A stretch of DNA of 64,000 nt from Enterococcus mundtii (GTDB taxonomy: Bacteria > Bacillota > Bacilli > Lactobacillales > Enterococcaceae): NCBI RefSeq assembly GCF_013394305.1, contig NZ_AP019811.1:1-64000 (forward strand), in the 5' to 3' direction. This document shows, piece after piece, positions 1 through 7,081 of this stretch. The notes under the pieces are model-generated. The model did not search any database and was not told the origin of the DNA. It saw only the letters and a program-made list of their open reading frames with translations. Numbering within the stretch: the first letter of the stretch is position 1; the number at the start of each line of letters is the position of its first letter. Both the position numbers and the translations under genes were made by a program.

Positions 1-38
1 GGAACCCTTTCGTATGTCACATTTTCTGATTCTTTAGT

Positions 39-563
39 TTAGAGTTTGCCGAAGTGACCAATTGTTTCTAGTAAAACAAGGGCATGTGCTAAATCATAAA
101 CACTATTCATAGAATGTCTGCGGTATCGAATCGAACTAGAACGATCTTTCATCATTAATGAAATTAATTTATCTTTGAAAAAGGCAACGGCTCTCACGCT
201 CTCTGTTTCAAATATTTGTTCGCCATTGTATGTGTCTAGCTGTTCTAAGTGCCGATAAATGGTTTCTGCTTGCTCGTATTTCTCTTCAATCGCTTGCTCT
301 AAGACTTCCTCTTCATATTCACAAAACACGTAGGTATTACAGCCCTCTAAAATCTCACCTTGTACTTTTTCGTCATATCGAATGCTCCCCCACTGCTTTT
401 GGATCTCGTGACGAATCGTTTCCGTTTCTAGCGTTAAATCGTGTAATTTTACTCTGATAGAAGTACTTCCGTAACCTACCATTTCAACCCGAATGCGTAC
501 TTTTTTCGTATTAATTCCTTGCTCTCTCAAACTTCTTTTGATGTTATTTGCAGTTATTTCCAT
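39..563 (-). CDS. LPD29-domain protein
   Basis: This 174-residue protein looks like an LPD29-type domain (large polyvalent-protein-associated domain 29), a family seen on phages, ICEs and plasmids and of unknown biochemistry. The N-terminus (MEITANNIKRSLRE), the central 'SIRVKLHDLT' strand and the 'ILEGCNTYVFCEY' segment fit that family from memory. There is no signal peptide or membrane segment, so it should be cytoplasmic. The start at 563 has an AGGAGA ribosome site just upstream. It stands alone on the minus strand, left of the large palindromes at 717-888. In plasmids such genes often sit near the transfer origin, and an accessory or anti-defence role is inference only. Confidence 0.6.
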   Translation of the reverse strand: MEITANNIKRSLREQGINTKKVRIRVEMVGYGSTSIRVKLHDLTLETETIRHEIQKQWGSIRYDEKVQGEILEGCNTYVFCEYEEEVLEQAIEEKYEQAETIYRHLEQLDTYNGEQIFETESVRAVAFFKDKLISLMMKDRSSSIRYRRHSMNSVYDLAHALVLLETIGHFGKL

Positions 564-716
564 GCGAATCTCTCCTTATTTGTCGTTTTTTGTTCCCCAA
601 AGTTCATTTCAGCAAGCGATTTGTGGGAGGCGAAAAGAATTTGATTTTTAAGAATGTCAATGGTCCTTTATTTATTCTTTTCCTCTTAGCTTTGTTTGCT
701 CTTGGATCATTTCGAG

Positions 717-888
717 CTGAGCTGATAGCGGTTTGGCGTGCTTGTTCCATACACCTGTAGCAGGCAGAAAAAAAGGGAGTGCTGTAGGGAAAAGTTTTAA
801 GTGGGCTTCTTAAAAGTTTTTCCGCCCCTTTTTTTCTGAATGCGGAAGGTGTATAAGCACTCTCGCCAATCCGATAGCAGCGGCTTCA
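717..888. repeat. Large nested imperfect palindrome (about 170 nt)
   Basis: The arms around 720-755 and 850-885 are complementary with small bulges (for example TTTGGCG against CGCCAAT, and TACACCT against AGGTGTA). Inside lies a second stem: CAGAAAAAAAGGG (765-777) pairs with CCCTTTTTTTCTG (about 826-838). A third stem pairs GGGAAAAGTTTTAAG with CTTAAAAGTTTTTCC. No gene covers it. It could be a bidirectional terminator, a single-strand origin or a leading-region promoter that works as folded single-stranded DNA. The sequence shows only the structure. Confidence 0.7.
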
Positions 889-962
889 GATCGACATGAG
901 ACAAAACAACAGCGAGAAGGTGAAATAAAGGCCCATCGCCCTGACATTTTTAAAAATCTAAA

Positions 963-1027
963 AAAGATTCCGCATGCGGAATCTTCCTTCTTGCGGAAAT
1001 CATTGCTTGCAATGAGGTTCCGCTTCT
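963..1027. repeat. Two adjacent palindromes in the gap before the 343-codon gene
   Basis: AAGATTCCGCATGCGGAATC lies in a perfect 22-nt palindrome beginning near 964. It is followed by a second hairpin in which GCGGAA and TCATTGC pair with GCAATGA and TTCCGC (about 993-1022). A 14-nt string, TGGCTTCTTCCGTA, occurs nearby at about 1058 and again at about 2973, on either side of the two unknown genes. The function is unknown; protein-binding sites or terminators are possible. Confidence 0.55.
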
Positions 1028-1218
1028 CTTTTCTTTTGACTTTCTGGAGTAATCACATGGCTTCTTCCGTAACGATGGAATATCTGGAGGAATTACGGAG
1101 TATTTACTCAATTAGTACACTACATATCTTCATTTTGATTTCTATTCATTATTTCACTTTAATTCATCATAAAAATATTGTTTTATGATAAAATTTTATT
1201 AAAAAGGAGGTAATGACT

Positions 1219-2244
1219 ATGGGGCATCTGATAACTAAAGCAATTCCTACAGAGGCTTCAGCAATCGAGTATTTGAAGGATCACCCGACGTTACATGAAG
1301 GGTTTGCAATATCACCTTTAACCGCAAAAAAACTATTTGGTCAATATATTCTCGATAAATATAAGTTTGTTTGCCCAACTGATGGCTGTTCTGCTAAAGT
1401 TACTTGCCGTTCAATCGAACCAATCCACAAAAATAGTCCCACATTTGTTAGCCGCCGTCGTGTAAATAGTGCTCACATTGAGGCTTGCAAATTTCATCCT
1501 AAAAACAAAGATCTTGTTTTCTCTAAATCGAATAATCCAGCTGAACGATTTGAACGAATTAAAACAGGTGATATTGTTTCTGATTTATCCGGTACACAAG
1601 GTTTTTCTCCTAGAAAAAGTGTGAACACAAAGAAAGAATCACCCGATACGGACGCTACAGAGACGCAATTTTTTTTACCTAGTTCATCAAAAAAACAAGA
1701 TTTGAGTACACCACGTTCAAAGCGACCTACAAGAGAACATTTAAAAACACTTCAAGACCACGTGGAAATGTTCAAATATGATCCTGAGTTTAAAGTGACT
1801 CGTAAAAGTAATAGTGCGGTTGTACCTATAAAGTATCTTTTTAAGCCAATCTCCGCTAACTGCCTTTTCGAAGAATTAACTGATCAAAAATATCCTACAA
1901 TTTATTATGGAGAGGCTAGGTTAGCAAAAACACAGAAAGAATCTGTGATTAGCATACGCTTCAAGCATAACTTTCAAAAAAATACTTTGAAATACTCAGA
2001 TAGAAAGAACCACTTTCTATCACTTCTCATCTCAAAAGAGTATTTAATGAAAGAGTATCCAGATATTTACAGTATTTTTAAAAAAAGGAATGATTATCTT
2101 TTCAAAGTTTACACCACTCTTCCAATGTTTTGGAATGTTATATCAGAAAATACAATGTATTTAAATGTTTCTTCTTTTAAAGAAGCTATAAGAGTCGATC
2201 CTTTTAAAGACGAATTATTTTCTAACATCTTTATCTCTCAATAG
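1219..2244 (+). CDS. Hypothetical protein with Cys/His-rich N-terminal segment
   Basis: I do not recognise this protein of about 341 residues. Near residues 52-95 it has 'CPTDGC', then a further Cys, and later 'AHIEACKFHP', a spacing of Cys and His that could hold a zinc ion. The middle (about residues 110-185) is polar and probably disordered, and the C-terminal half is mixed alpha/beta and charged. It has no signal peptide or membrane segment. Two in-frame ATGs exist at 1213 and 1219; GGAGG at 1206-1210 is 8 nt from the second, which I chose. Its AT-rich codon use and flanking palindromes suggest an independently acquired gene, perhaps a nucleic-acid-binding accessory factor (inference). 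Confidence 0.55.
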   Translation: MGHLITKAIPTEASAIEYLKDHPTLHEGFAISPLTAKKLFGQYILDKYKFVCPTDGCSAKVTCRSIEPIHKNSPTFVSRRRVNSAHIEACKFHPKNKDLVFSKSNNPAERFERIKTGDIVSDLSGTQGFSPRKSVNTKKESPDTDATETQFFLPSSSKKQDLSTPRSKRPTREHLKTLQDHVEMFKYDPEFKVTRKSNSAVVPIKYLFKPISANCLFEELTDQKYPTIYYGEARLAKTQKESVISIRFKHNFQKNTLKYSDRKNHFLSLLISKEYLMKEYPDIYSIFKKRNDYLFKVYTTLPMFWNVISENTMYLNVSSFKEAIRVDPFKDELFSNIFISQ

Positions 2245-2275
2245 TTTAGATTAGGGGCTGCACACTTGTAGACCA

Positions 2276-2905
2276 CTAATCTAAACTGTACTTACATATG
2301 AGGCATATGGCATTATATACATCTATTTCTTCTACGGTTGCTGGGAACCAATCTATTTTTTTTGTATCTATATATTTAAACCTTGAAATCACTTCTAGAT
2401 TAGTTTCTAATAAATTTACAACGTTAAAGTCAAAATAATCCTTCATTAGCATCTCGATTTTCTTGCATTCCTCGTCACGATATTCTTCTGGAAGCGGGCC
2501 AAAATCTAATGCGTTATAAATGTGGTAGTTATCTCCTTTCTTTTTGTAATATCCCCAGTGGACAACTTCCAATGGATTACTAGGGGGTTCCTTATCATCG
2601 ATTTTGGCGAATTTATTTTTTTCCTGATACTCTAATATCGTTGCTATAGAAGAGTGAATTTTTCGTTCTTCTTCCGTTACAGAAATTAATTCCAGTTTTG
2701 ACGTATCTAGGTAAGCTACGTTCCTCATTTTTCGCAAATCTCTATGTGTTAAATCAGCAACTAAAAAGTACTGATGATTTTCAAGAAACTCATTTTCCCT
2801 TTTGATTTGATAACCTTCTGGAAGTTCATGTTCTGCTATTGCTTTATAAAAACGCTTTTTGTAATAATCTTCATCCTTGTAGTATTCTCCATGAATAATT
2901 TTCAT
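2276..2905 (-). CDS. Hypothetical protein built from two related halves
   Basis: This is an unrecognised soluble protein of 209 residues. Residues about 1-93 and 112-207 look like a tandem duplication. Both begin with a '(I/V)(I/V)H-G-YYK' string and a 'LPEGY/LPEEY' turn. Both then have a 'LE(L/V)IS' strand and a 'YLDTSKLE / YIDTKKID' segment, and end in 'I-TILEY / ICLICKY'. The first half keeps more charge. There is no signal peptide. It converges on the gene at 1219-2244 with a 31-nt gap, so the two may share a short bidirectional terminator. No function is assigned; a small immunity- or regulator-like protein is only a guess. Confidence 0.5.
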   Translation of the reverse strand: MKIIHGEYYKDEDYYKKRFYKAIAEHELPEGYQIKRENEFLENHQYFLVADLTHRDLRKMRNVAYLDTSKLELISVTEEERKIHSSIATILEYQEKNKFAKIDDKEPPSNPLEVVHWGYYKKKGDNYHIYNALDFGPLPEEYRDEECKKIEMLMKDYFDFNVVNLLETNLEVISRFKYIDTKKIDWFPATVEEIDVYNAICLICKYSLD

Positions 2906-3034
2906 TTTCTTTGGTCCCTTCTACTCTGCTATTTTCGTCTTAATCTTCAACGATTGCCATTTGGTGAATATATGGCTTCTTCCGTAGCGGCGGTGGCGGT
3001 TGGAGCGAAGGAAGAAATACGTCTATGCAACAAA

Positions 3035-3082
3035 GAAAAAACCAGTCCAAATGCCTTAGAATTAAGGATTTAGACTGGTTCA
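3035..3082 (-). terminator. Terminator-like palindrome, leftward
   Basis: AACCAGTC (about 3040) pairs with GACTGGTT (about 3073) through an imperfect 17-bp stem. Read on the minus strand the stem is followed by TTTTTTC. It could end the antisense RNA or read-through from the gene at 3550-4392. Confidence 0.55.
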
Positions 3083-3085
3083 TAT

Positions 3086-3093
3086 GGTATAAT
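3086..3093 (+). promoter_or_regulatory. Extended -10 promoter for the small toxin mRNA
   Basis: TGGTATAAT-type extended -10 (TATAAT at 3088-3093) lies about 100 nt before the small membrane-peptide start, leaving a long leader as in type I toxin mRNAs. No good -35 is seen. Confidence 0.55.
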
Positions 3094-3190
3094 AGTAGGT
3101 GACAGTAAAGTTTAATCGACGGTGGCGAATCCTTGAAAGAAGGTGGTGCGTATGAAAATACTCACAAAATCTTATGAAAGGAGAAGCCTT

Positions 3191-3295
3191 TTGTCTGCAT
3201 ACGAAACAATTCAGACCATCCTTGGCTTTGGTATGTTTACCATCGCTTTGATCAGTCTGATTGTCAAGTTGCTTAAAAACGACAAAAAGAAATAG
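3191..3295 (+). CDS. Small hydrophobic holin-like toxin (type I toxin-antitoxin)
   Basis: This 34-residue peptide begins MSAYETIQTILGFG and has one membrane segment (about residues 8-27) and a lysine-rich tail. That is the form of the putative holin-like/TxpA-type toxins of Gram-positive plasmids and chromosomes. Such peptides insert in the membrane of the producing cell and are silenced by an antisense RNA. I chose the TTG start at 3191 because AAGGAG at 3178-3183 is 7 nt upstream. A longer form from ATG 3152 (47 residues) is open in the same frame. The mRNA leader, the antisense promoter downstream and the shared terminator hairpin at 3289-3328 match a type I module. Its likely role is plasmid maintenance. 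Confidence 0.75.
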   Translation: MSAYETIQTILGFGMFTIALISLIVKLLKNDKKK

Positions 3296-3410
3296 CCGTC
3301 ACTTTAGCCGGAGACTAGCTATTTCTTTTTGAAATATTTAGATTAACGGCCGCCGTTCTTTAAACGGTGCTGTCATTGGGGAGTTGTTGACGCAACTCCT
3401 CTTTACATAC
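3289..3410 (-). ncRNA. Antisense RNA of the type I toxin module (predicted)
   Basis: On the minus strand a TGGTATAAT extended -10 sits at about 3414-3422, with a T-rich -35 region near 3433. A transcript from about 3405 would run left to the AGAAATAGC/GCTATTTCT hairpin (about 3289-3328), which is followed by T residues. It would cover the 3' end of the toxin mRNA, the usual overlap for this family. Ends are estimates. Confidence 0.55.
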
Positions 3411-3474
3411 TTATTATACCATCAAACCGCTGAAAAAACTACATAAACGCCGAAACTGGAAAGCTTGTCTTTCC

Positions 3475-3531
3475 TTTTTTTGTTGCCCCGTAAGCGGTGG
3501 AGGCGGTCGGAGTGTCGGGGCAACAAAAAAA
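3475..3531. terminator. Perfect 16-bp hairpin, bidirectional terminator
   Basis: TTTTTTTGTTGCCCCG (3475-3490) is exactly complementary to 3516-3531, with a 25-nt loop. T-runs flank the stem on both strands. It lies just after the stop of the leftward gene at 3550-4392. Confidence 0.85.
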
Positions 3532-3549
3532 CTTATCCTTTAAATTAGT

Positions 3550-4392
3550 TCAACGCTCATTTATAAAATCATTTTCTTCTAACATTTTTTTCAATACTCC
3601 ATTGAATTCTTTACTCGATACAATACGCAGACGATCAAAAGCAGAAGCATCGATTGATTTCAGCTCTTCGTCTTGTTTCTTGAGCAGAAAATATTCTTTA
3701 AACATATCTAAGGAGTTATAAATAATATTGCTTGGTGTGACATAAATCAATTGCGCATTTCTTTTTTGTGTAAGCAACCGAAGATACTTTGGAAAAATGG
3801 CTTTCGTATATCGATTCTGTGATTTAAGTGTTAGCTCAATTTCAAAATGCCAGTTACTAACTTCTGCCATCTGGTTTTCGAATCGTAAAACATAATCTGA
3901 AACATGAAACAGTGTTCCTTTTTTTGCTTTAGACATATCCTTCTTCTCATACATCTGCCTACGTTCCGATTGAGCCAATAAAAATGTAGACTTTGTTTTT
4001 GCCAACCGCATCGATTCAATCAAGTAATTCGTGACTTCAATATGGTGTTTCAAATTGTATTCAGGAACTTTTGGAAAAGAATAGATACCTCCTATCGAAT
4101 TATGCCCTTTTTTAGTTAGATAAAAGTATCTTTGATTTTCTTCTTCTTTAATTTGTATAAAATCAATCATTTCGAGTTTTAATAATGCTGCTAGCCTTCG
4201 ATAAATCGAACTCTTACCAATAGGAAACTCTTGGTTAATCAGAAGTAGGATTTGATTGGCAGTCATTATTCTTAACTCGTGCAATAGATTTAAAATTAAC
4301 CACTCTGTATTTTCTTTTTCTAAGACAACATATTTGCTATATAGTAATTCTCGAATTCTTACCACCCTTTTCCTCAGATTAGACTCAATCAT
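3550..4392 (-). CDS. Replication-relaxation family protein, candidate relaxase
   Basis: This 280-residue protein fits the Replic_Relax family, thought to act at the origins of mobile plasmids. The N-terminal third (about residues 25-105) is a winged-helix domain: 'LLHELRIMTANQILLLI', then 'SSIYRRLAALLKLEMI', a beta wing, and 'RYFYLTKKGHNSI'. Next come 'HHIEVTNYLI' and a C-terminal part with 'WHFEIELTLKS--RY', resembling a nuclease-type strand arrangement. No classic MOB relaxase with an HUH triad appears in the window, so this is the best candidate for the nicking or origin-binding protein. It is the neighbour of the oriT-like palindromes (4639-4863) and precedes the coupling-protein gene, which supports a role in DNA processing. 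The biochemical activity is inferred. Confidence 0.65.
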   Translation of the reverse strand: MIESNLRKRVVRIRELLYSKYVVLEKENTEWLILNLLHELRIMTANQILLLINQEFPIGKSSIYRRLAALLKLEMIDFIQIKEEENQRYFYLTKKGHNSIGGIYSFPKVPEYNLKHHIEVTNYLIESMRLAKTKSTFLLAQSERRQMYEKKDMSKAKKGTLFHVSDYVLRFENQMAEVSNWHFEIELTLKSQNRYTKAIFPKYLRLLTQKRNAQLIYVTPSNIIYNSLDMFKEYFLLKKQDEELKSIDASAFDRLRIVSSKEFNGVLKKMLEENDFINER

Positions 4393-4477
4393 TTATTCGA
4401 TCATCTCTTTCGGGTTTATGTTCTGTGACAGACCCTTCAAGATTTGGTGAAGGGGCGCAGGCGCAAGGGGTAGTTGT

Positions 4478-4548
4478 AAGTTTCCTCTTTCAAAGAATGA
4501 AAGAGGGCGGAGGGTGATAGTTTGAGACCCCCATGAATGGGGGGAGGG
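4478..4548. repeat. Hairpins upstream of the candidate oriT
   Basis: CCTCTTTC pairs with GAAAGAGG (about 4484-4506) and CCCCCAT with ATGGGGG (about 4529-4544). The stretch 4440-4560 is unusually G-rich for this plasmid. It separates the relaxase-like gene from the palindromes at 4639-4804. Confidence 0.5.
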
Positions 4549-4638
4549 GGTTGATCCTTTTCATCACTACCATCACCACAACACACCTAAAGTTTTGCTT
4601 CTACATATTCATCAGATAGTCATTTTTTTTAGCGTTTA

Positions 4639-4863
4639 GTGGGCGCCTTGCCGCATTTGTCACAGGTTTATTTTTTCGGTTCCTGACCATTTACGTTAAT
4701 AAGTGGGATTTTTCCCACGTTGAACGTAAATGGTCAGGAATTTTGCTTTAGCAAAAAGAAAGAATAAACCTTGGTGTGACAACGTTTTGCGGCAAGGCGC
4801 CCACGATCATCCATTCCCACCCTATTCCCATCTTATTCCCACCTTATTCCCACCCTATTCCCA
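4639..4863. other. Candidate origin of transfer (oriT): nested inverted repeats plus direct repeats
   Basis: An outer perfect 17-bp inverted repeat (GTGGGCGCCTTGCCGCA at 4639-4655 against 4788-4804) encloses a second perfect 18-bp inverted repeat (4680-4697 against 4723-4740). The latter has a GTGGGA/TCCCAC stem at its centre (4703-4718), and a small TTTTGC/GCAAAA hairpin lies at 4741-4756. Five copies of a TATTCCCA(C/T)C-like string follow at about 4812-4863. The site lies between the replication-relaxation gene and the coupling-protein gene. Inverted plus direct repeats beside a relaxase-type gene are the usual look of an oriT, so the assignment rests on structure and context. An origin used by another replication protein is the alternative. 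Confidence 0.65.
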
Positions 4864-4880
4864 AAAACGACGGTTAAAAA

Positions 4881-7076
4881 TCAACGGTTCGCCGCATTTA
4901 CTACGTAGACACGACTCGCTTGTTCTCGAATACTTTTCGATTTTCGATAGACAATGAACTCCCCTTGACGAACGTCTCGTAACTCATCTGGATGGACAAT
5001 AAAGTTGCGAACATTCCGAACGGTTCCTCTAGAAGATATCCAATCTGTCTTCTCTAAATCACTATAACCATATTCTTGTTCCACCATCGATGTCTTCTCA
5101 ATATCGTTATAGGTCCCGATTAATGACGTCCACGTATCGATTTCTTCTCCTGAATTGACTTGCCCAATAAAGTAGGTATTACAGTTTCCTACAAGCTGAC
5201 GCGTAAGGATCGGATCGATTCGATCAATATCCGCTAACATCTGTGGACTGAAGATTGTGTGTAATCCAGCACCTCTTCCTTTGTTCACTGCATCTAAAAA
5301 GGAGTCGTTCAAATAAACGGAAGGCTCATCACAGATCAATAAAAAGGGTTGAAAATTACTATAGATATAGTTTTCAGAAGCTAAATAATTCACTTCTGTG
5401 ACGAAAAATTGTGCGAGCGTTTTAATGTAATCTTTGTACACCAGACCGTTTAAAGTCAGGAACATGACCTCATTCTTTTTACTGTCTTTCAACAAATCCA
5501 GCTCTTCTACCCCTTTTTCTGACGTGTCAAATAGGTGTCCTAGTTCACTGTCAATCAACATATTGACGTTGGTTTGTAGTGCTTCTGACGTTGCGTAAAG
5601 ATAAAAGGGATTGTCTTTATGTTCATAGCGCATGAACAACTTTTTAAACATTTCTTTTTGTTTTTCAGGAAGAAGATACCGAAATCGACGGATAAGATAA
5701 TACAATTCTTCTAACGGTAAGTGTTCCGGATTGATTTCAATTAACGTTTCTCCTACTGGTTCGATACTTGTTTCTGCATCAACATCTAATTCTTCCAACC
5801 GATTTTTCTTCCGTTGTTCCTCGTCATTGTTACTATCTTCTACCTCTTTCTTCTTCGATCCTTTTTTCTTTTTCTTCTCTTCCTTTTCTTCTACCGCCAT
5901 AAAAAGAAGGTCTTCTTTGATTGCCAATTGCGCGTTTAAAAATTGCATCAAAACATTTCTTGGTAAGAAATGTTCCGATAATTGGTGGAGCGTTCGATCA
6001 ATTTCAAACAGGTCCAAAAACTGAACCGTTGCTTGAATCAGTGACTTAGCAGCCCCTGAATAAAAGATACTCTCCGTTTCCGCCAGTGTGATCAATCGAT
6101 CACGAACCATGACACTATTGCCATGTTTGATTGGATTGTAGCGAACATTATTCGTATCACTAAAGACTTTGACCTGCTTGTCATACTTCTTTGCGATCGT
6201 TTGGATTGACTCTAACGTGTCTTTTGCGCCTTTCCCATCGATGTAAAGTACCGGAATATTATGCGCAATCGCATAGTCCACAAAGATCATATTCAAGGTT
6301 GTTTTCCCGCTTCCGGTCGTTCCGCTGAAGGTCGCATGTTGGTTGAGTTCAGAAAAATCCATGGTCATTCGATGACCAAATTCATCTACACCCACCAATA
6401 AATCTCCTGAATGGTTCGCATCTATTTTCTTCTTTCTTCGCTCTCTATGACTATGATTCTCGTCATTTTCTAGTTCTTTGAGCTGTTCCTGTTCTTCCTT
6501 AAATCGACGTTGTTCCTCTTTTGCCACTTCAAATTTTCTTTCTTTTCGCTCTTGGTATTCTCTACTATTTCGAAGTTTAGTGAATTCTTCGTCCATCGAA
6601 CGAACACTTCGTTTACTGACAAATCCCACGACGACACATAAAAAGGCGCATTGTGTGAGTCCACCAAGTAATAGAACCACAAAACTGCCCAATGTAAATG
6701 GCAGTTTTGTTGGTAAGAAATTGAGTGGAAATAAATTGTAACAGCTAAGATACGCGCGTGGATTTAGTGCGAGTGCCAACAGTAAATTGAGTACAAAACT
6801 ACTCCCATAGATCAGAGAGGACACCTTTAAGAAACGTTCAAAAAATGGCACATACTCACGTCTACCTAAGTGTTGTTTCTTCTCTTTCCAACTCATCCAA
6901 TACAATCCACCAAAAGGAATTAGCCCCACGAATGTGAACGGATAGAAGAGTAATAAGACACCAGTAAGAACCAGTGTTAACTGACTAAGCTTTCCATTTG
7001 GTTCTTGGGAGCCACCAGTAGGTGCAGAATTATTGGAAAAAGTCGCATCAAATACTCCTTGATTCCATATACTCAT
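4881..7076 (-). CDS. VirD4/TcpA-like conjugative coupling ATPase
   Basis: This 731-residue coupling protein would bring the DNA-relaxase complex to the transfer channel. Three or four membrane segments lie at about residues 33-63, 84-105 and 125-152. A charged coiled-coil linker (about 160-220) follows. A Walker A loop, GTTGSGKTT, is at 252-260, and a Walker B-like 'FLLICDEPS' is near residue 600. The last part ('RGAGLHTIFSPQMLADID') resembles the TraG/VirD4 C-terminal motor segment. A Lys/Glu-rich insert sits near residues 410-440. It is the last gene of the leftward transfer operon, 5 nt after the TcpH-like gene and beside the candidate oriT. Confidence 0.85.
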   Translation of the reverse strand: MSIWNQGVFDATFSNNSAPTGGSQEPNGKLSQLTLVLTGVLLLFYPFTFVGLIPFGGLYWMSWKEKKQHLGRREYVPFFERFLKVSSLIYGSSFVLNLLLALALNPRAYLSCYNLFPLNFLPTKLPFTLGSFVVLLLGGLTQCAFLCVVVGFVSKRSVRSMDEEFTKLRNSREYQERKERKFEVAKEEQRRFKEEQEQLKELENDENHSHRERRKKKIDANHSGDLLVGVDEFGHRMTMDFSELNQHATFSGTTGSGKTTLNMIFVDYAIAHNIPVLYIDGKGAKDTLESIQTIAKKYDKQVKVFSDTNNVRYNPIKHGNSVMVRDRLITLAETESIFYSGAAKSLIQATVQFLDLFEIDRTLHQLSEHFLPRNVLMQFLNAQLAIKEDLLFMAVEEKEEKKKKKGSKKKEVEDSNNDEEQRKKNRLEELDVDAETSIEPVGETLIEINPEHLPLEELYYLIRRFRYLLPEKQKEMFKKLFMRYEHKDNPFYLYATSEALQTNVNMLIDSELGHLFDTSEKGVEELDLLKDSKKNEVMFLTLNGLVYKDYIKTLAQFFVTEVNYLASENYIYSNFQPFLLICDEPSVYLNDSFLDAVNKGRGAGLHTIFSPQMLADIDRIDPILTRQLVGNCNTYFIGQVNSGEEIDTWTSLIGTYNDIEKTSMVEQEYGYSDLEKTDWISSRGTVRNVRNFIVHPDELRDVRQGEFIVYRKSKSIREQASRVYVVNAANR

Positions 7077-7081
7077 TTCAT

